Shown: positions 1-11,908, numbered from the stretch's first letter. The stretch is 64,000 nt of DNA from Okapia johnstoni (GCA_024291935.2 CM044309.1:3472001-3536000); one strand, 5' to 3'. The notes: generated by a model not told the origin, from the sequence alone. Numbers and translations: made by a program.

Positions 1-559
1 GATCAAGGCTGACTTGTAATGCTTAGTACCACCACCAGTCTTAATAGGCAAATGAAAAACATGCATCAACATTTAACTTTGTTTGACTTGATAAATGTCT
101 TATCTTCCAGGAAATACTATGTGAAGCGAAAGAATCATAATAATTACTTTTTATACTTACAGTACTTGTTCTGAGAGGCTAATGTATTTCCCTCCCTTAT
201 TGTTTTTATTTGGGGAGAAGGGATAGAAAATAACAAAAAGAAGTAAATCTTGAGAACTGGGAAATGAGTATGAAGTACTCTTTCTTGTCTAGACAAGAAT
301 CCTGTCCATTATGCCGGTTTGGTCATGTGCAATAATCAGATTTATGTCTCGTATCCAGGAAATAATATAGCTCTTTTTTCAAAGAAAGGAGCATATAGTC
401 TGAAGTAAAAAGAAAATTCTTTGGAGAAAGTATTTTGTAGTAAGTATGCAGATAAAAATAAAATATTAGACAATCCTTTTTCTGCTTAAGGGAAAAGTAC
501 AATTAATACCTCAGTGACTCTCTAATTTTATCTCTTGTCACGTTCAGGTTCTTATATTA
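1..559. other. AT-rich sequence, nothing recognised
   Basis: No repeat family, exon-like frame or RNA gene is recognised here. Stops are frequent in all frames and CpG is rare, consistent with neutral intergenic or intronic mammalian DNA. Confidence 0.6.
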
Positions 560-1345
560 AACTGATTGTACATTGTCTTCTTTTGGATATCCAGCAGGCA
601 TCTTGGCTCATATGCCTAGAGCACAGAACAGTACTCCTGATTTTTCACATCACAGCTTCCTCCACCCTCACACTTCTCCGTCGTAATAAGTGGAACCCTC
701 ATTTATCCAGTTTTCAGATAAAATCCTGAGCGTCAGCCTTGATTCTTCTCTTCCCCTCACACTCCGAATATAATCCATCATTATGTTTCTCACCGCCAGT
801 ATGTCCCAAATGCAATCGACTTTTAAATCGGTACCAATAGCCATCTTATACAGGCCGCCATTATCTCAGGGGGACTCCTGAAATAACCCCTTAATTGGTC
901 TGTCTCTTTCCACTCCTGTTTTTTACTAGAAACATAAACGAGGTTATGCCATTAATCTCCTCTTAAGCCTCATACATTTGCATTGCTCCCAGAATAAAGC
1001 TGGTATCCTGTACCACGGCTATGATGCCCCAGGCTGCCACCTCTTCAGCTCCTTATCTCGCCATCTTGTACCACTTCGGTCTCAAGGTCTCAACGTACCT
1101 CAGACATTCCAAGACTGTTTCTACCGCAGAGGCTTTGCATTTTTTGTTCCCTCTGCTCAGACAGGTCTTTGCTAATTAGTTTTTCCCTGCTTTACTTTAT
1201 GCTGTTCTCAGATTCTGCTTCCTCTGGAAGGGTTTTCTGACCTGCTTATCTAAAATAAAATAGTCTTCTGCCCTCTTGCCTGCATTGTCTATTGGATTAT
1301 TATTCTTTGTTTTCTTCATGGCCCTCATGCATCTGGAATTACATT
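560..1345 (+). repeat. L2 LINE 3' remnant
   Basis: The stretch has the degraded wording typical of mammalian-wide L2 3' ends: a pyrimidine-rich run with CTGCCACCTCTTCAGC-like text, then a segment around 1130-1160 reading 'ggctttgcattttttgttcc' followed by 'tctgctcagacaggtcttt', then a 'cttcctctggaagg' block. In L2 these match the conserved GGCCTTTGCACTTGCTGTTCC region and the following sequence. The open frames of 64-65 codons in it are chance frames. Family call is by eye; the 5' limit is uncertain. Confidence 0.65.
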
Positions 1346-1466
1346 TTTTTGTACGTTGTGGCTGTGCCGTGAGGCTTGCATGATCTCAGTACTCTTGCCC
1401 GGGACTGCAAACAGGCTAAGTAGTGAAATCTCAGAATCCTAACCACTAGGCTACCAGGGCACTCCC
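1346..1466 (-). mobile_element. CHR-type SINE fragment
   Basis: Read on the minus strand this is a degraded tRNA-Glu-derived SINE head: the reverse complement of 'ctaccagggcactccctg' matches the 'GGGA.TGCCCTGGTGGC' start, and the poly-T at 1346 is the A-rich tail. It is short and old compared with the Bov-tA copies elsewhere. Confidence 0.6.
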
Positions 1467-2149
1467 TGCAATTACATATATTAATTTATGATGTTACTTC
1501 TATCATGTCCACAGATGTAAAGATAAAAATGCATGTAAAAGAAACAAGATAAAAATGCATAGACAAATCAAGCTAAGTGTTAAGAATGTTGCATCAAAGT
1601 TATATAATGTAATTACCAAAAATTTTGGGAGAAGGTATGGAATTCAATACAGTGAGAGTGAAGTCTGAGGTAACAGTCTTGAGGGAAGAAAAGAAGTGTT
1701 ATGTAAGTTCTTGCAGTAAAACCAAGGAAAGTCATTACCATATAGGAATATAGTTTTATTTATAGTTCTCCTATTAGCTTTTCTATATTCTAAAGAAAAA
1801 TAAAGCCTTCCCGAATATGCTGGTGAGCTTTATATTTGCCTCTTTTTTCAGAGTCACCATTCTATTGCTTTGCCTTGATATTGGAATTTTTTGACCTATT
1901 TTGCTTTACCTTCTAAATTGGAATCTCTACTTCAAGGCCACGTCTGAGCCAAGTATCAGAGAAATACCATTTATTACCTGTATCCTGATTGTTATAAGAC
2001 TAGTACATATTTATTGAAATGCATTTAATTACTAATTTTAAAAAAATAATTACCAATATAAAGTCAGTTCATGTGTTAATGAACTATAATTAATTTCCCA
2101 GAGTCCCTTTTCCTATGTTGGGGAGGGGGCCATTTCTCCCTCTACCCAT
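1467..2149. other. AT-rich sequence, nothing recognised
   Basis: Unique-looking, A/T-rich, no long frames. No recognisable repeat or gene. Confidence 0.55.
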
Positions 2150-2293
2150 CTTGAGTTCTTGTGAGTGGGCTAATAATAAAATGGACACAGCTCAGATTAA
2201 CAGGAGAAAAAGAAACAAATTGTAATTCAGTCACATAGAGGTCTCACAGAATTGCCTGAGAAATAACCAGAACGAGTAGCTTTTATACTTTTC
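2150..2293. repeat. Unidentified repeat family, copy A, left part
   Basis: This segment and 2938-3320 are the two halves of one element interrupted by a BovB LINE. Together they resemble 10060-10540. Shared landmarks include 'gcttttata', 'acaataaatttg', 'gaattccctatctctg' (weaker in copy B), 'gagatttatttc.tgatttca', 'agtgtc..tcttgc' and 'taattcaaaataat'. The family name is not certain to me; an LTR or an old L1 3' region is plausible. Confidence 0.6.
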
Positions 2294-2937
2294 CAGTTCA
2301 GTTCAGTTCAGTTCAGTCGCTCAGTCGTGTCCAACTCTTTGCGACCCCCAGAACTGCAGCATGCCAGGCCTCCCTGTCCATCACCAACTCCCAGAGTTTA
2401 CTCAGACTCATGTCCATCGAGTCAGTGATACCATCCAGCCATCTCATCCTCTGGCATCCCCTTCTCCTCCCGCCTTCAATCTTTCCCAGCATCAGGGTCT
2501 TTTCCAATGAGTCAACTCTTCGCATGAGGTGGCCAAAGTATTGGAGTTTCAGCTTCAACATCAGTCCTTCCAATGAACACCCAGGGCTGATCTCCTTTAG
2601 GATGGACTGGTTGGATCTCCTTGCAGTCCAAGGGACTCTCAAGAGTCTTCTCCAACACCACAGTTCAAAAGCATCAATTTTTCGGCGCTCACCTTTTTTC
2701 ACCGTCCAACTCTCACATCCATACATGACCACTGGAAAAACCATAGCCTTGACTAGACGGACCTTTGTTGGCAAAGTAATGTCGGTTTTCTAATATGCTG
2801 TCTAGGTTGGTCATAACTTTCCTTCCCAGGAGCAAGCGTCTCTTAATTTCATGGCTGCAGTCACCATCTGCAGTGATTTTGGAGCCCCCAAAATAAAGTC
2901 TGTTAGTGTTTCCACTGTTTCCCCATCTATTTGCAAA
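2294..2937 (-). mobile_element. BovB LINE, 5'-truncated, C-terminal ORF2 frame open
   Basis: BovB is an RTE-clade non-LTR retrotransposon of ruminants. The + strand opens with the reverse complement of its 3' tail, four tandem TTCAG units at 2296-2316. A minus-strand frame (2774 to 2313, 153 codons) is open to the natural stop. It carries the conserved C-terminal ORF2 signature: VMYGCESWT, then [20 protein letters not shown], then DREAWHAAV and TRLSD. The upstream reverse-transcriptase and endonuclease domains are missing, so the copy is dead. It interrupts an older repeat whose halves lie at 2150-2293 and 2938-3320, so it is the younger insertion. Confidence 0.93.
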
Positions 2938-3320
2938 CAAAAACAAGAAAACACAATAAATTTGAAAAGAATTGATGGGACAAAGAAACCTAGGCTTTGG
3001 GACTTAATTAGTTAAGAAATTTAAACCAAGTTTGAGCTTGGGCAGTACATTAGTACAGAAGTTAGAAGAGTTGCTTTCATACAGGTTTTTTCTGCCTGAA
3101 TTCCCTATCTCTGAAAATACGTCTGTCCTTCATCCTCCAATTGTAGGGAGGGCACCTTTCACATGAGAAAGATTTATTTCATGATTTTAGAGAGACAGAG
3201 AAGAGGTACAGTGTCCCTCTTGCGTCAACTGTTTGAGTAACTTTAATTCAAAATAATCCATATGCCAATGAGGCATATTTTGGGGCCACCTATCCTTGGT
3301 CCAAACACCCATCACCACTC
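2938..3320. repeat. Unidentified repeat family, copy A, right part
   Basis: Continuation of the element begun at 2150 after the BovB insertion. It is similar to 10200-10540, including the 'gagatttatttc.tgattt' block, the short A-rich 'caaaataat' block and the 'tatgcca...ggcatattttgg' end. An open frame near 3262-3465 starts at its end and has no recognisable product. Confidence 0.6.
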
Positions 3321-4369
3321 CCTTATCAGAGAAAAATGCAGTGGGAAAGGGGCAATAGCCACACTAAAAAATTTAGTGCCTTACTTAGAAAAACCTGAGA
3401 GAAAAAAAAATCATGACACCAAATCACTGTTATTTGAGAGCCACAGAATTAAACTGTGCTTCTAATAAGATGCCATTTTTTCCCTCTGGAATCCTGTCTC
3501 AGTTCTGTCCTCCATTTAAGCTCTGGGCCACGTATCTTAATCAGTCAGAATCACCCTTTCTGCCTCAATCCAAGTCAAAGACTTTATACTTTCACTAGAG
3601 TTGAAATCTAGTCTCTCATTCCTTGTGTCTAATCTGAATGCCTTTTCATACAAAGTGCTTTGTAATAACTTTGCTTTTCAGGACTCATGTTTCAGTATAC
3701 CTACCTTTTCTTAAACCATATTGCTAGAGACTCAGGCTTGTCTTCAGGATGTTCTTTATAGGAAGCTGGTTCCTGAAGAAAATACTTAGTTTTCCAGGAG
3801 GTATACCCATTTCTGGCTTTATGTATTCTGTTTTTGGTGATATAGGGATACTTAGATGTAAGTAATATCACTTGTCTCTTGAAATTTTAGACTCTTAATG
3901 AGATTGTTTATGATTTGCAGCTACCACTAAATCTTACAAGCTCTTAATTTGAAGTGGATTGATTACGGATCAAATAATAGACCCCTGTCATATAAAATTG
4001 ATATTAGCTTCACGTACCACAACCTATATAAGCATTTTTCTTTTTGTTTAGAGTGGAAAGAAAGTTAATATTAAGGCATGCATTGGGCTAGTACTTTACC
4101 TATATCATCTTATCTCAGTGCATATTCAAGTAACTTCTGAATAGAAACAATCTTCATATCACAATGTTTTTAAATTTTTTATAAAGCAATTTATAAATTA
4201 AGCATCAATAGTATCAAAAAAAATTAAACATCTTAATGTGAGTTCTCATAGTTCTATGGAATTATAGATATATCCTTAAATTGAGATTTGATTATGCATG
4301 CGACAAACCTAGCTTTTATCAAGTGGAAAATATTAATAGCCACTTTGTGTCTGCAACTAAGGAGACACT
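3321..4369. other. Unassigned AT-rich sequence
   Basis: No recognised repeat, exon or RNA. A stretch around 4080-4150 faintly recalls a MIR core but is too diverged to call. Confidence 0.5.
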
Positions 4370-4960
4370 GAAGTGTTTTAAGTTGTTGAAAATGTTTTAT
4401 TGAAAGAATAATCCATTAGCAGTTTGGTGGATGAATTAACATGATATAAAACTAGAAACAAGGATGTGTGTTGGGAGACCACTGAAAGAATCCAGGTTTC
4501 AAATTATAGAAATGAAGAGGGAAAAATTAGGGAAATGATGCAGAATCAATAAGACTTGATGACTAGTTCTCAAAATGGGTAAGCCAGAGAGAAAGAATCT
4601 AGGATGATTCCCATATTTCTGGTTGAGTTCTCTGTTGAATTGCCTTGTGGATCACTAGGTTGGTGGGAATGATTTCCAAAGGGAAGAAAGATTTTTGTGT
4701 AGCACAGTGAGTTCAGGATTGAATAGATGTATTGAGATTGATGTACCTGCTTCAGGATATCCAGGTACATGTATCTCATAGAATCTTGCAAGTTCAAACT
4801 AAGAGGAGAGATTTAGACTAAAAGTAAAACCCAGGTGTCATCAACACAGTGGAGATGGACAAGCTCACCCCGGGAAAGCGCACAGCATGAAAAGAGTATT
4901 GGCTGAAGATGGATCTGTGGAGAAACCTTTGAGTCCAAATAACTAGAAGAGTCTTTCTAA
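4370..4960 (+). repeat. Ancient LINE remnant (L1M/L2-like)
   Basis: The order of phrases 'gacttgatgactagt', 'aggatgattcccatatttctgg', 'atccaggtacatg' and 'catcaacacagtggagatgg' matches a familiar old mammalian LINE-derived repeat. That repeat carries 'ACTTGATGACTGGTT', 'AGGATGACTCCAGGTTTCTGG' and a related tail. Diverged and with indels. I am unsure whether L1M or L2 is the right label. Confidence 0.45.
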
Positions 4961-7579
4961 TAAGCCTTCTGGAAATCTCCATCTGAACTGCTTTTGCACA
5001 GCTCTTTGCTCTCCCAATTCTAAATTGCAGTTACTGTGCCCTTCCTAAACTTCCTGTATTGGGTGACTACTTTCTTAGCGCTTGATCCTTATGTCAGTTC
5101 TGTTACACTGTCAATACTAATGATTCCCAAACTCCCAAGGCCATGTGTGCAGTGCTCTTATTTATTCCAATATTTAAAAATCTCATTTAGGAGAGCTTAA
5201 GCATATTATCTTCAAAGCTTAAGTTTCTTTCCATATCATTGTCTTCTATACTCAAAGTCAGCTGGGTAGCAGAGAAAACTTTATCCAACTTGCCAAATTT
5301 CAGTGTCTGTCTTTAATAAAACCATTGACATAAATATCTTTCAACCAATTGCAACTCAATCATTGCAGACCCAGTCAAGATGATTTTACTCACTTGACGA
5401 CATCAGTGTACCTGAACAGTTAAGAACCAGAACTCCACATGCCTGTATTATGAAATATTCTGTATCTTTCTGGTGAAAACATCTTTCAACCATGAAATTA
5501 TCATCAAATTCTCATTTGAAATTTTAAGCAAGTATATATTTTACATTCTTCTCAAATTCACATAAAATGAGAAATTATTTTAAAAGTTGCTGGATTCTAC
5601 CAAAAAATTATAGTGCACGGAGTACTAAGGGAGCTCAGAAATTAGAGTTCAAAATATCAGAACTCTAATTTGAATTTTGAAAGTAGGTCACAGTCTAATG
5701 TCTTGATTAGCTTTTCTTCCTTGGATTTTTTATTCATACTATGCTGACAACATTCCTAAATTTTACACCATAACTCATGAAAAGGCACCTTGAATTAGTT
5801 CCATGGTCTAGCCGTTTCACCAACGTGATAATGAACCCAAGGAATGCTTTATGGAATGCATAGTTTGTTTTCTGAAGTTGTTTCCCTTAAAGGCTTATAG
5901 CACATAAACTAGTAACTAAGGTGATATGTTTCCCTTGTGATTAGACTCATATATATTTATTACTCTAGAATGATTAAACAAAAAAACCAAGAAAAATATC
6001 TATTACCTCAAACTGCACGGAGTGTCTCTATTCTTTTTTAAATCTGTGATCAAGTCATATCCCAAACCTGACTGTGACTTTGACATGTTTATTAGGGTGC
6101 CCTCTCCCCTTTCCTCTGCTGTTTAAAGTTTATGCCCTTGTTTCTCAGTTCACAGTCACTCATTCAAACCTGTGGGGCATGTGGCATCGTGCCAGCTGTG
6201 ATCGCAGTCTATGACATGCTTCAGAATCATCCTCTCTTCCTTTCTCCATTGAGATCTCTTCTTATTCCCAGGGCACAGTTGACAGTCTGAAAAAATTTAC
6301 CTGATAAATACCCTCTATCCTCTGCTTGGAGAAGTGATGTTTGAACACATTAAAGGATTTTAAATAAATAAACTGGGCGGAGGGATGGATTTTGTGTATT
6401 GCTGCCTTCCTAGTACCCATAGCAGCATACCTTGTGGGTGTGATGAGGAAGAGGAAATTTGGACAACGTTTAATTTTCTTGGAGTATACATCTTCAGTTC
6501 TTCAACACATCTTTTGTGCTACAGTTGGAAAAGTAATGCCCCTTTTTTATCCCTGGTGTCCTGCCTTTGATATGTAATGAATGATTGTCAAACTGTGGAA
6601 AAGAACAATTAATTGCATTTCATCCACAGTACTTGGGGATTTTAAAAAATCAGAATCTAACTGTGAAGTTATTCTGAATATGTTTTGTAAAAAAACATAA
6701 TTTTTATAATGCAGAGCTCTTTACAAAAATGCATTTCAATTTGGTTATTTAAAATAATTTTAAAAATTTAAAAGAGAATCCTCTTAGTATTTCATTGAAA
6801 TTGGATTCTAGGTATTGTTAATGTTAGAAATATTTATTATATTTTTAATCAAAATTTAGCCAGTGGAACTACTTTTTCTCAAACACATTATGTGAAAGAT
6901 GAAATAAACATTTGAAATGTCTAATACTGACAATTTTTATATGAGAGGTCACACATACAGTGTCATCTTGTACCAAAATATCATGCAGAGGTTGGAGACT
7001 AAGTCTAGATCAGTTCCAATTTGCACTGATTACAGTTGGCTTGATTACACACAGGCTATAAATAAACATTTGTAATGTCTTTATTTTTAGATAATTTCAC
7101 TCATGGTTGCAAGAGCACAATTTATGAACTTAGGAAGTCAGTTATTAATAGTAGGAGAAATCTAACACTAAAAATAATCATTTATCCGCAGAAACCATTT
7201 TGCTCTAACACCTCTATACAGGTTCCTGTTGTTGAGGTTCAAAGTCTAGCTTAAAAGAAAGAACATAAGATAGATAATTAGATTAAGATAGATAATTAGT
7301 TTGTATTTATACTATAAATCTCTTGAAATTGCTTAAGGAATGCAAAGAAAGTGCATGAATAAGGATTGCTAATTTTAAAATAAATCTGGTGAATAATTTT
7401 AATCCTGATCATGAGAGAAGTGATGGAAAATGAACTGATAAGAAGAAAGATATTGGAGAACAATCCTGAATATGGACAAAGAAGTAAGCAAAAAAATGCT
7501 GGTAATACTCCATCGGGCATGTCCTATGAGTAATGGATTTCAAAAGTGCTTTTATTCTCAGCCACTGTTTTGCATTCAG
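4961..7579. other. Long stretch without recognised genes or repeats
   Basis: AT-rich, low in CpG. It holds a few short open frames. The longest readable one (about 6392-6577, 61 codons, hydrophobic N-terminal half) has no ATG-dependent context, no splice-site support and no family I recognise. No RNA gene or repeat could be called. Confidence 0.5.
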
Positions 7580-8160
7580 AGTGATCTTTTCAAAAGACAA
7601 ATTTTACCATATCACCTTTGATAAAAAATTATCAGTGATTCCTCATTGTTCTCAGAAAAGAGACTGCAACCCTTCCTGTGGCCTTCAGCTTTCTAGGCCG
7701 TTTGTTTTCTGCTCATCTGTGGACTCACCACATTGTCCTCTCAGCCTTTCTTGGTGCTCCATCTAAATCGGCTTGTTCTCTGAACAAGTCCTCTCCTTGC
7801 CTTCACCAGGACCTGTGCACATGCCGTTTGAACTTGTGGAATATGCTTCCTGACCAAGCTCCCTGCCACCCCGCCTCACTTCTCCACTTCAGCACTCCCT
7901 TCAGTCGACTGTAAACCTCCTTTGATGCCTCAGAACTATTGGTGTCCCTTTCCAGCACATGTCTTCTTTTCAGTTATATTTTTATCCTATTTTGCGATCG
8001 GTGCCTGTTCCTTCTGCCTGTAGGTCTCGTTCCTTGAGGACACTGACTGTGTGTTTATATTCATCTTCCTGGCACCCAGCAGTGCGCTCACACCTCCATG
8101 ATGAACGCTCCGTATGTTCTGGGTAAACGGCTGAACGTTTAGAGGAGCAGGTGGATTTCA
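7580..8160 (+). repeat. L2 LINE 3' remnant
   Basis: Diverged L2 wording runs through the segment: 'cttcaccaggacctgtgcac' (the conserved 'CAGGGCCTTTGCAC' region), 'tggaatatgcttcctgacc', 'cacttctccacttcagc', then a TTTATAT-containing run, 'cgttccttgaggacactgac' and 'cttcctggcacccagcagtg'. Order and spacing fit the L2 3' end. The open frames it contains (77-78 codons) are incidental. Confidence 0.75.
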
Positions 8161-8177
8161 CTACAGGGCCTTTGTGC

Positions 8178-8391
8178 CCAGCCGCTTCAGTAGTGTCTGC
8201 CTCTTTGCGACCCCATGGACTGCATCCCACCAGGCTCCTCTGTCCACGGGATTCTCCAGGCAAGAATACTGGGTGCGCTGCCAGGCCTTCCTCCAGGGGA
8301 TCTTCCTGACCTGAGCATCCAACCCACCTGTCCTGCTTCTCCTGCACTGCAGGTGGATTCTTTATCATTGAGCCGTTGGAGAAGTCCCAAA
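8178..8391 (-). mobile_element. Bov-tA SINE
   Basis: Minus-strand SINE with the BovB-derived 3' part at the left ('ctctttgcgaccccatggac') and the tRNA-like head at the right ('gcaggtggattctttatcat'). The 'ctccaggggatcttcctgac' linker lies between. Overlapping frames of 78-128 codons come from the SINE body and are not genes. Confidence 0.9.
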
Positions 8392-8417
8392 GGGCCTTTT
8401 ACCCCCATTGAAAAGTG

Positions 8418-8490
8418 TAACACAGGAAAAGGAAGACAGGGAAAGAAGGAGAAAGAGGAGGAAGAGCAGGCAAAGAAAGAAAAAGGGGCG
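8418..8490. repeat. Polypurine tract
   Basis: A GGAA/GAAAG-rich run of nearly pure purines on the + strand between two SINEs. It is low complexity and explains the charged frames read across it. Confidence 0.8.
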
Positions 8491-8611
8491 GTTGCAAGTT
8501 CCCAAGGAAGGAAGTAATTATAATAGGGTTGCTGTAAAGAGAAGGCACTGTGCTCCCCTTATGAGGGGATTCAGTCTCACAATCAGACACCCCAGAGACA
8601 GCTATGCAATG

Positions 8612-8828
8612 CATGCTAAGTGGCTTCAGTCACGTCCGACTCTTTGCGACCCTATGGACTATAGCCCGCCAGGCTCCTCTGTGCTTGGGATTCTCCAGCC
8701 AAGAATACTGGACCGTGTTGCATGTCTTTCTCCAGGGGATCTTTCAGACCCAGGGATTGAACCTCCATCTTTTATGTCTCCTGCATTGGCAGGCAGGTTC
8801 TTTACCACTAACGCCACCTGGGAAGCCC
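8612..8828 (-). mobile_element. Bov-tA SINE
   Basis: Complete-looking minus-strand Bov-tA, same direction as the copy about 220 bases to the left. It runs from 'ggcttcagtcacgtccgact' to 'gccacctgggaagccca', the reverse complement of the 'TGGGCTTCCCAGGTGGC' head. Confidence 0.93.
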
Positions 8829-9019
8829 AGGCTATTCAATAGCCCTGACTATTTTTCTAAATATAGCCCAGCCTTTAATAAGCATCAAATATTAACATAT
8901 ACATGTTTTGTCCAAAGGTTGTAGTAAATGATATAAGGGTTTAAAGAGAGATTTTATTCATGGAATGCTTTCTTTACATTCCTTAAAATGGCACCCGTTA
9001 GTAGCTTTTTTATTATTAC

Positions 9020-9200
9020 TAACGGCTAGGTATTTTCACAGTACTTCATCATTGTCAAAGCTTCACCAGCACAGATTATCTTATTTGATTCTCACAACAA
9101 TACTGAGAGGTATGTAATATGAGTAGTCATGTCTATTCTGCTGGGTAGGACCTGGAGCTCAGAGAAAGAAACTTGCCTTATAGCACTCAGATGCTGCTGC
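9020..9200 (-). repeat. MIR SINE remnant
   Basis: The phrase 'ttatttgattctcacaacaa' followed by 'tactgagaggtatgtaat' and 'gagctcagagaaagaaactt' is the minus-strand reading of the MIR core. Diverged but in the right order. Confidence 0.75.
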
Positions 9201-9261
9201 TGGATGTCAAACTCACACAATCTCATTCCAATTATTTTCACTATTTATTCTTTTTCCAAGA

Positions 9262-9588
9262 AAAAGTTGTTTATTTATTTCTGTTTGGCTGTGCTGGGTC
9301 TTCGCTGCTGCTCGGGCTTCCTCCAGCTGTGAAGAGCAGGAGCTGGTCTCTAGTGGTGGTGCATGCGCTCCTGGTTGTGGAGGCCCTCTTGGTGAGGGGC
9401 TCAGCCTCTGGAGCACGTGGGCTTCAGGAGCTGCGGTTCCTGAGCTCCAGAGCACGGGCTCAACCATTGCAGCATGTGGGCTTAGCTGCTGCGCCACACC
9501 TGGGATCCTCCTGGACCAGGGTTCGAGCCCGCATCTCTTGTATTGGCAAGGAGATTCTTTACCACCGAGCCACCAGGGAAATCCCACT
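9262..9588 (-). mobile_element. CHR-type SINE (tRNA-Glu-derived), long form
   Basis: About 325 bases on the minus strand. It starts at a TTTATTTATT tail, passes through a series of GC-rich short repeats ('ggagcacgtgggcttcagga', 'gcatgtgggcttagctgctg'), and ends at the tRNA-like head 'ggttcgagcccgcatctctt' / 'gagccaccagggaaatccc'. Three overlapping open frames (67-149 codons) are read through it because it is CpG- and GC-rich; none looks like a cellular protein. Confidence 0.88.
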
Positions 9589-10059
9589 GTTTATTCCTGC
9601 CAGCAATTTTTTTTTCATCTGAATGTATCGGTAAAGCTACTGCAGATCTTATCATCCAAAACAGGATAATTCTGAGAATGAGAAGGGATGCTATTTATGA
9701 TTCTGCTGTGATGCCAGGCTTACACCAGGCACCTTGAATGCATGGTCTTTATTATCTATTGCACTTTTACTCAAAGTAGAATTGTCAACTTGCTTGATAT
9801 TTCTTATAGGACAATTGTTGTACAGTATTTTAGTTAAAGTATACCAACCTCAGTGCCAGATAATCCCCAACATTTTAATAGTTAACACAGTAGAAATTTA
9901 TTCCTTTCTCATATAAAATACAATCAGTGTCCTAAGGAGGAGATGGGTGAGGATGAAAGCTCTGTCCATCTTTAATCCAGCGGCCAGGCTGTAGCATGCT
10001 CTTACATTTTGTGGTTAGTGGCTGCTGTAAGGAAAGTGAAACCTTTCTTTCCTCTCTTC
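9589..10059. other. Unassigned sequence
   Basis: No gene or repeat recognised; short chance frames only. Confidence 0.5.
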
Positions 10060-10540
10060 AAGGTTCGCTAGCGGATCTAATTATTACACTGATGTAAGAG
10101 AAACTGGAGAAAAGCAAATTTGATTTGTATGTACAGGAGCTGATCAGAAATACTAAACTCAAAGAAGTGACCAAAGCAGGCAGCTTTTATAACTTTTAGA
10201 CAAAGAAACAATAAATTTGTGAAGAGTTGACAAGACAAAGTGGTTTGGCCTTGGGGCAGTGAATTATTTAAGAAGTAACAAAGTGTGTTTACAGAGTCTT
10301 CAGAGCCTCAAAATTCCTGATTTCTGGTAATGAGAATGTCTGTCTAACTCGGGGTGCAGGAAGAGTGAGCGTCTTTTCTGTGAGAGATTTATTTCTTGAT
10401 TTCAGGGGGACAAAAAAGGGTCATAGTGTCGTTCTTGCACTGGCTGTCTCTCAAGTAACTCTAATTCAAAATAATAAATAATGTAATAATAAATATGCCA
10501 AAGTGGAATATTTTGGCATCTCCTGAACACCATCGCTACC
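10060..10540. repeat. Unidentified repeat family, copy B
   Basis: Uninterrupted relative of the element at 2150-3320. It shares 'gcttttataac', 'acaataaatttg', 'ttggggcagt', 'gagatttatttcttgatttc', 'aactctaattcaaaataat' and a terminal 'atattttgg' block. This copy shows what the other looked like before BovB inserted into it. Family identity unknown to me. Confidence 0.6.
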
Positions 10541-10669
10541 ATGGATCCAGAAAAATGTCAAACCGGTGGACTAGTGGGAAACGAGGCCGGTGCTCTGGCA
10601 GTTTTGCATTTCAATCCTCAAAATAGTGCTCATCTAGCTGCTCATATTTCAGGGTCCACCCCTTGATGC

Positions 10670-10893
10670 TAGTGGCTTCCCAGGCAGCACTCATGGTAAA
10701 GAACCTGTCTGGCCATGCAGGAGACATAAGAGATATAGGTTCCATCTCTGGGTCAGGAAGACTTAGAGGAGGGCATGGGAACCCAGTCCAATATTCTTGC
10801 CTGGAGAATCCCATGGACAAGGAGCCTGGTGGGCTAGAGTCCATAGCATCTCAAAGGAGTTGGACACGACTGAAGCAACTTGGCAGGCACGCA
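10670..10893 (+). mobile_element. Bov-tA SINE with target-site duplication
   Basis: Plus-strand Bov-tA from 'ggcttcccaggcagc' to 'gttggacacgactgaagcaa'. The flanks 10661-10669 (CCTTGATGC) and 10894-10902 (CCTTGACGC) form a 9-base target-site duplication with one mismatch, which fixes the ends of the insertion. Confidence 0.93.
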
Positions 10894-10999
10894 CCTTGAC
10901 GCATATGGGGCTGCCACTCCCACCAGTAACCAGTGAATCTTCAGCGGGCAGAAACTTCTTTCCCACATTTGGAAAAGTAACTTGAAGAAGTTATTCATT

Positions 11000-11115
11000 C
11001 AGAATCCATTTCCTAATCTGTAAAGCGGAAATAATAGTGTTCAGTCCAGTGTGTAATACAGAACTCATATATTTGCAAACGGCTTAGAACCTTACTTGCT
11101 TATGGTACAAACCTT
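11000..11115 (+). repeat. MIR SINE fragment
   Basis: 'atttcctaatctgtaaagcg' followed by 'gaaataatagtgtt' and 'aaacggcttagaacctta' matches the 3' half of MIR in order. Confidence 0.7.
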
Positions 11116-11299
11116 GTGATAAAAATTTGTACATGGTGATTTCAGCCTCTGAAATCAATCTAGTGCTGTGAAAAGTCCTCTGTGTTCTGGTTTTTGGTTT
11201 TTTTTGGCTGCATCAATCTGGGCAGATTTTGAATAGATGGTATAGACAGTCCATAAGAGTAGAGTCAGTAATTGCTGAGAATAAGAGATCAATTCAGGT

Positions 11300-11570
11300 G
11301 ATTGCAAGTGCAATGAGAGATGACTCCAGAAAAGCAGATACTTAGAATCATAATTAGAAGCCTGGGTGGATATGGAGAGGCAATTCTCCATGGCTGAAGC
11401 ATTATATCTGGAGTCTTAATTCGGGCAGAGGTGAATAAAGCCCTGTGGATGAAGAATAGTCTCATAAAGTAAAGAGAGATTAGATTGATGCCAGGCTGTG
11501 CAGGGTCTTGCAAGATATATTATTAAATCTAATTATATAGAAATATTTATGAGATTGTATTCACTCTAAT
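11300..11570. repeat. Possible ancient LINE remnant
   Basis: 'tgatgccaggctgtgcaggg' with 'tcttgcaagatatattatta' recalls a mammalian-wide repeat region containing GCAGGGCCTTGTAGG. It is strongly decayed; other assignments are possible. Confidence 0.35.
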
Positions 11571-11908
11571 GAAGATTGGCTTCAAAAGAATATATTTGTT
11601 AACTATATTTAAGTTGCTGTTACATTTTAGTTATGTAATATATTATTTAATATGCATATTGATTTCCTTGTACTGCTGAAATATTCATTCACTTCTTCCT
11701 TCAGTTGTGAAAGAATTATTAATAGTCTTTACCAGCTAGGGTGAGGTCTGCTGGAAATGAAGATTACACTCAGATTTAGTGCAATTGTACATGCTATTTA
11801 CTGAGTATTGCATTTTTATTCTTTGTTGCTATAGCTATCTGTCATTAAGTAACATGGTGTCTTCATTTTGAAATTTCTGGTGGACTGTATATGGTCATAG
11901 AAATCTTT
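11571..11908. other. AT-rich sequence, nothing recognised
   Basis: Poly-T/A rich, many stops, no repeat name supported. Confidence 0.5.

Noticed and set aside
2313..2774. 153-codon minus-strand frame as a cellular gene
   Set aside because: It is the C-terminal part of BovB ORF2, with the same text in the copies at 40.4, 43.4 and 52.3 kb.
6392..6577. 61-codon frame with a hydrophobic N-terminal half, considered as an exon
   Set aside because: No splice sites, family or conservation could be supported from the sequence.
9173..9622. 149-codon plus-strand frame
   Set aside because: Read through a GC-rich CHR-type SINE on the opposite strand; no domain.
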